Assembly: GCA_028700345.1 (NCBI GenBank)
Contig: JAQVSW010000030.1
Location: 1 to 8,041, forward strand
Length of the DNA stretch: 8,041 nucleotides
DNA from: Candidatus Shapirobacteria bacterium
GTDB lineage: Bacteria > Patescibacteriota > Microgenomatia > UBA12405
Reading direction: 5' to 3'
Shown: one piece after another, positions 5,132-8,041 of the stretch
Layout: each line of letters begins with the position of its first letter
Position numbering within the stretch: position 1 is the stretch's first letter
Notes under the pieces: model-generated
What the model saw: the letters and a program-made list of their open reading frames with translations, nothing else
Databases searched by the model: none
What the model was told of the DNA's origin: nothing
Position numbers and translations under genes: made by a program

Positions 5132-5542
5132 ATGAAATCTATTTTATTTTTTTTCTTCTTTCTTATTTCTAGTTTCTCGTTTCTAATTTCTCCTGTTTAT
5201 GCCCAGACAACAAAAGAATGGGGTAATCGCTGTGTCAAAACCGTAACTGTAGACGGAAATACCTACAATGATATTCCAACTATTCAGGGTCTTGAATGTA
5301 TTTTTTATAATATCCTTCAAGTTATTATCACAATTGCAGGTTTAGCTTTTCTCTTTATGTTTATTAGTGGCGGTTTTAAATATCTTTTTAGTGGCAGCGA
5401 ACAAAAAGCAGTCGCTTCAGCCTCCTCTACCCTAACCAACGCCTTTATTGGTTTAATTGGCGTTATTGCTTCTTGGCTTATCTTAAAATTAATTCAAGAT
5501 TTCACTGGTATCAACGTTACTATATTTAAAATTCCCGGCTAA
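5132..5542 (+). CDS. VirB2/TrbC-like pilin paralogue 6, with signal peptide and two cysteines
   Basis: This 136-residue protein has a signal peptide (1-24) with a run of five F and the ending SPVYA-Q. The exported segment (25-56) carries C34 and C56, a possible disulfide not seen in the sisters. Helix 1 (about 60-86) ends FISGGFKYLFSG, the loop is SGSEQKAVASASSTLTNA (87-104), helix 2 spans about 105-124, and the end is FTGINVTIF. The G-D of the loop is changed to S-E. The start is set by the signal peptide and a TATAAT just upstream. The signal peptide is coded by T-rich DNA: T8 at 5147-5154 and a heptamer array at 5166-5193. The next gene starts 4 nt after the stop, so the two are probably co-translated. 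It is likely an exported pilin or minor pilin. Confidence 0.77.
   Translation: MKSILFFFFFLISSFSFLISPVYAQTTKEWGNRCVKTVTVDGNTYNDIPTIQGLECIFYNILQVIITIAGLAFLFMFISGGFKYLFSGSEQKAVASASSTLTNAFIGLIGVIASWLILKLIQDFTGINVTIFKIPG
5166..5193. repeat. Heptamer array in the signal-peptide region of pilin paralogue 6
   Basis: Four 7-bp units lie head to tail: TTTCTAG, TTTCTCG, TTTCTAA, TTTCTCC. They code for the end of the signal peptide. Seven is not a multiple of three, so gain or loss of one unit would shift the frame. The same unit occurs in the signal peptide of the next gene. Confidence 0.7.
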
Positions 5543-5546
5543 AATC

Positions 5547-6821
5547 TTGAAAAAATCTATTTTCTTATTTCTCGTTTCTACCTTCTCGTTTCTAGGCTGT
5601 CCGCCGTGTCGAGTTTCTCCTGTTTTAGCTCTTGATCCTATTATTATTGAAGATACTCGACATTACTATCCCAACACTAGCAATGATGATCAAAATTATA
5701 TTCCCTCCGACCCCAATTCTGTCGAAACTATTTCAATTGAAAAATCAATTAATATTTCGCAGTCTTTCAATCCTATCGTTGAATCTCAAATTGGAGATTC
5801 TCCTCCAGTTTATCAGCACCAAGACATCAATGATATTCAAGAAAAAATCGATTCTCAAGAATTAAATACCAATTTCTATCGTCAAAACTATTTTCACTTC
5901 TCCCAGCCTCTTATCAATCCTCTTGCCGAGTCTGATCTCATCAAATCAACTTTTACTTCTTACAATTCTGCCCACAACGCTACCCGCCGTTCCCTACCAG
6001 CCTCTGTTCAGCGATGTTATATCAGTCAGCAGATTTCCGACATTTCCACCTTTATTGATGGTGGTAATTCTGTTTGTATTGATCGAGAAATTGACACTTC
6101 GAGGGGCAAAATTCGCATTGGTGAAATTATTTCTGCTCTTATAAAAAATGGCCTAGGTGAGCTTTATTACTCTGACCCTCTCTGCCCTCCACAGCAGCTT
6201 GCCAAGGAGTTTCCTTCAAAAGTGTTATCTGCTCTCAAATCAAAATATTCCGATAGTTACACTTATTCTTTATCTTTAGCTGAATATCAACAGCTCTATC
6301 TTTACGGTATCGAACCCATTTGCACCAATTCCCTCGCCCAAGCTGTTTCTCATTGTAATCTTGATAGCAATGGTAACAAACGAGATTGTCAGGAGACCAT
6401 TAGAAGTCAGCCTCTCGCCGCCGCTACTGCCAACGATAATTTGTATCGAAATTATCTGCCCCAGTCATCAAAAAACCTATCAAAGGACTATGCCAACACT
6501 AAAATGACTCCCGCTGAAGTTGACAAACCCAATGCTATTGGCTGGTTAGCTCAATTTTTTAAAAACTTTTTTTCAGGTCGCTTAAATGAAAATAAAAGTT
6601 TTTCTGGACCCCATTCTGTCACTACCAAAATTGATGTTCGCCAAAGCGAAGGTCTAGAGGCTCACGAGACCGCTATCAAAAATTTTATTCCCGATTCTTC
6701 AAATAATTTTGACGATACTGCTGCTTCAGGTACTAATGGCGTAACTCTTGATCCTGGTGAAAGTAATGCCGAGCTAGAAGATGTTTTTTTTAATCTCACT
6801 CGTCCTGCCTCTTGGAAATAA
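5547..6821 (+). CDS. Exported six-cysteine protein of unknown family in the pilin locus
   Basis: I do not recognise this 424-residue protein. The start is a TTG at 5547, 4 nt after paralogue 6. It is the only start that includes the signal peptide (KKSIFLFLVSTFSFL, cleavage probably after A28 in SPVLA), and the next M is at residue 320. The mature protein is soluble and rich in S, N, D, Q and Y. It has no clear transmembrane helix, only an amphipathic FFKNFFSG segment near 337-344. Six cysteines (157, 177, 213, 259, 270, 281) fall in the middle third, an even number that suggests a disulfide-stabilised domain. The first 150 residues and the last 80 look disordered. Residues 17-23 (GCPPCRV) come from an 18-nt insertion in a heptamer array. 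Its position between a pilin and a VirB6-like gene suggests a periplasmic or surface part of the machine, such as an adhesin or channel component; this is inference. Confidence 0.7.
   Translation: MKKSIFLFLVSTFSFLGCPPCRVSPVLALDPIIIEDTRHYYPNTSNDDQNYIPSDPNSVETISIEKSINISQSFNPIVESQIGDSPPVYQHQDINDIQEKIDSQELNTNFYRQNYFHFSQPLINPLAESDLIKSTFTSYNSAHNATRRSLPASVQRCYISQQISDISTFIDGGNSVCIDREIDTSRGKIRIGEIISALIKNGLGELYYSDPLCPPQQLAKEFPSKVLSALKSKYSDSYTYSLSLAEYQQLYLYGIEPICTNSLAQAVSHCNLDSNGNKRDCQETIRSQPLAAATANDNLYRNYLPQSSKNLSKDYANTKMTPAEVDKPNAIGWLAQFFKNFFSGRLNENKSFSGPHSVTTKIDVRQSEGLEAHETAIKNFIPDSSNNFDDTAASGTNGVTLDPGESNAELEDVFFNLTRPASWK
5568..5620. repeat. Heptamer array interrupted by an 18-nt insert in a signal peptide
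   Basis: The units are TTTCTCG, TTTCTAC, CTTCTCG, TTTCTAG (5568-5595), then an 18-nt GC-rich block GCTGTCCGCCGTGTCGAG (5596-5613), then TTTCTCC (5614-5620). The block is exactly six codons and keeps the frame. The units match the array at 5166-5193, so the two neighbouring genes share repeat-rich DNA over their signal peptides. Confidence 0.7.
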
Positions 6822-6852
6822 ACACCTTTCTTTCTCTTTACATCTCAAAATT

Positions 6853-6861
6853 TGCTAAAAT
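6853..6861 (+). promoter_or_regulatory. Extended -10 directly before the VirB6-like gene
   Basis: TGCTAAAAT fits the extended -10 pattern TGnTAtaaT with one change. It ends 5 nt before the ATG at 6867, so a transcript from it would be leaderless. The gap after the previous gene is only 45 nt, so read-through from upstream is also possible. Confidence 0.35.
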
Positions 6862-6866
6862 TAATT

Positions 6867-8041
6867 ATGCCTTTGGGAAAACTTTTGACTAAATTAAATC
6901 AGCGCTCCACTTCACTTTTACCTAAAAATAAATTTTTTCGTTTTATTCTAGTGATAATTGCCGCTTTCTCACTTGTCTACCTTTCTCAATCTTCTTTTGC
7001 CGTTTCCTCCTTTGTCGACAAAAAAAACGCTATCAAAGATGGTAATAATCAGGAGGCCTGGCTCGATGAAGCTATGGGCAGCAATATGGTTTCCCTTTTT
7101 ACCGGCATGGTTGGTGAAGTGCCTGATGAGATTTTTGATGTCAATGCCGATGCCTCTATTATCAACCAATATAAATATAATCCCGGTGGTGCCTTTGGCA
7201 ACATGAACCGCCTTATTGCTACTCTTCAAACTCCTCCCGCCTCTGGTATTGAATATATTGCGCAGGTACGTGACAATTTTTTGGGTAAACCCGCCTATGC
7301 TCAGGGAGTTGGTTTTCAAGGCCTTCAATTTCTATTACCACTGTGGCGTGGTTTTCGAAATGTAATTTACGTCATATCTACCATCATTTTTATTGTTATA
7401 GGAATGATGATTATGCTTCGGGTAAAAATTAGCCCCCAGGCCGTCATCACTGTTCAGTCAGCTATTCCCAAGCTAATTACTACCTTGATTTTAGTCACTT
7501 TTTCATATGCTATCGCCGGACTAGTTATTGATATTGCCAACTTTCTTCAAGCTCTAGTTATCGCTATTTTCTTCTCCATAAATGGCAAAAATTTCACTCA
7601 AAACCTTTTTCCTCAAGTAAAATTCGATTCTGGTTTTATATTTGTCACTGCCATAATGAACACTATTACCGGCCTCATTAATGGCTGGAGTTCCTTTGAT
7701 TTCAAACATTTAACCAATCCAAATTTAGTTGATCTTCAGGCACTTACCTACCGGGCTGTTCCTGGCTGGGCTTCATTAATGATGCTTGGTGGACTTTTAG
7801 GCAGTATAGTTACTGGGTTCCTATTAGGTGGAACTATTGGCTTTCTTGGCAGTTCTGGTTCCTGGGTAGGCGATATGGTGGGGCGACTCGCCGGGGGGCT
7901 GACGGGGGGCCTAATTGGGGGTATTCTTATTCCCTTAATAATTTGTATTATTGTTGCCTTTTGGTTAATCAAATTATATTTTGGCCTTCTAAAATGTTAT
8001 GTTACCCTAATTTTCAAAATAATTTTAGGTCCTCTTGAAAT
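6867..8041 (+). CDS. VirB6/TrbL-like polytopic membrane protein (3' end missing)
   Basis: The frame is open from the ATG at 6867 to the right edge (391 codons), so the C-terminus is missing. An N-terminal hydrophobic segment (24-45, ending SQSSFA) acts as signal or anchor. A soluble exported region follows (46-155), then membrane segments near 165-184, 200-222, 225-238, 299-320 and 351-372. The stretch KISPQAVITVQSAIPKLITT (187-206) followed by LILVTFSYAIAGLVIDI resembles the conserved core of large T4SS-associated membrane proteins in Patescibacteria. The last part (GLLKCYVTLIFKIILGPLE) resembles the channel-forming end of VirB6/TrbL. A glycine-rich segment (320-353) has GC-rich codons unlike its neighbours. 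In T4SS this class forms the inner-membrane channel that works with the VirB4 ATPase and the pilin, matching the upstream pilin array. Membership in the VirB6/TrbL superfamily is likely but not certain. Confidence 0.72.
   Translation, partial: MPLGKLLTKLNQRSTSLLPKNKFFRFILVIIAAFSLVYLSQSSFAVSSFVDKKNAIKDGNNQEAWLDEAMGSNMVSLFTGMVGEVPDEIFDVNADASIINQYKYNPGGAFGNMNRLIATLQTPPASGIEYIAQVRDNFLGKPAYAQGVGFQGLQFLLPLWRGFRNVIYVISTIIFIVIGMMIMLRVKISPQAVITVQSAIPKLITTLILVTFSYAIAGLVIDIANFLQALVIAIFFSINGKNFTQNLFPQVKFDSGFIFVTAIMNTITGLINGWSSFDFKHLTNPNLVDLQALTYRAVPGWASLMMLGGLLGSIVTGFLLGGTIGFLGSSGSWVGDMVGRLAGGLTGGLIGGILIPLIICIIVAFWLIKLYFGLLKCYVTLIFKIILGPLE

Noticed and set aside
5547..5612. Lipoprotein signal (FLGC at residues 15-18) in the exported six-cysteine protein.
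   Set aside because: F at -3 and L at -2 fit the lipobox poorly, the cysteine comes from the 18-nt insert, and a normal signal-peptidase site (SPVLA) follows.
5166..5620. Possible CRISPR-like repeat arrays from the TTTCTNN units.
   Set aside because: The units are 7 bp and directly adjacent, with no spacers, and they are coding.
6958..7328. Overlapping frames of 82 codons (plus) and 119 codons (minus).
   Set aside because: Both are shadows of the N-terminal half of the VirB6-like gene, whose frame runs from 6867 to the edge.
1..8041. Alternative genetic code (TGA read as glycine or tryptophan), known in some Patescibacteria lineages.
   Set aside because: No in-frame TGA interrupts any of the genes, and tryptophan is coded by TGG where seen, so the standard code suffices.

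Overview
The window looks like a piece of chromosome from an ultra-small, host-associated bacterium of the Candidate Phyla Radiation (Patescibacteria), most likely a Microgenomates-type lineage. The reasons are AT-rich DNA with dense small genes, no recognisable Shine-Dalgarno sequence before any start, a tandem set of small two-helix VirB2/TrbC-like pilin genes followed by a large VirB6/TrbL-like membrane protein, and many short GC-rich palindromic repeats inside genes. The lineage is inferred from gene content and style, because there is no rRNA or ribosomal-protein marker. The standard code fits: no in-frame TGA was seen in any gene.

Region 1 (1-3136, minus strand) is a three-gene operon read right to left. 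It encodes a seven-helix membrane protein of the 7TM_transglut family (2378-3136), a fusion of an alpha-L-glutamate-ligase-like ATP-grasp domain with a RimB-type retropepsin-like protease domain (871-2313), and a second RimK-like ATP-grasp ligase that runs off the left edge (1-881, overlapping its neighbour by 11 nt). This is a compact version of the amidoligase / 7TM / RimB-type protease neighbourhood known from Proteobacteria. The expected transglutaminase part is absent and two enzymes are fused. The probable role is ATP-dependent addition of amino acids such as glutamate to a protein or peptide, with a built-in protease that could trim the product.

Region 2 (3137-3253) is a divergent intergenic region. 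It has a four-copy heptamer repeat and two opposed -10 elements placed on the arms of an imperfect dyad.

Region 3 (3254-8041, plus strand) is a type IV secretion/pilus-like locus. Six tandem, strongly diverged small two-helix paralogues (3254-5542) share the pattern hydrophobic helix, GG/AGF turn, S-G-G-D-x-K-K loop, second helix, T-G-I. A strong hairpin terminator separates the fifth from the sixth. They are followed by an exported six-cysteine protein of unknown family (5547-6821, TTG start) and a polytopic VirB6/TrbL-like protein (6867 to beyond the right edge). The ATPase (VirB4-like) and other parts would be expected beyond 8041.

Three kinds of GC-rich palindromic repeat and three heptamer arrays are scattered through genes and gaps. 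Several sit in frame inside coding sequence, including one that forms an intrinsic-terminator-like hairpin in the ligase gene. No rRNA, tRNA, CRISPR array or transposase was seen, and no gene-free stretch exceeds about 120 bases.
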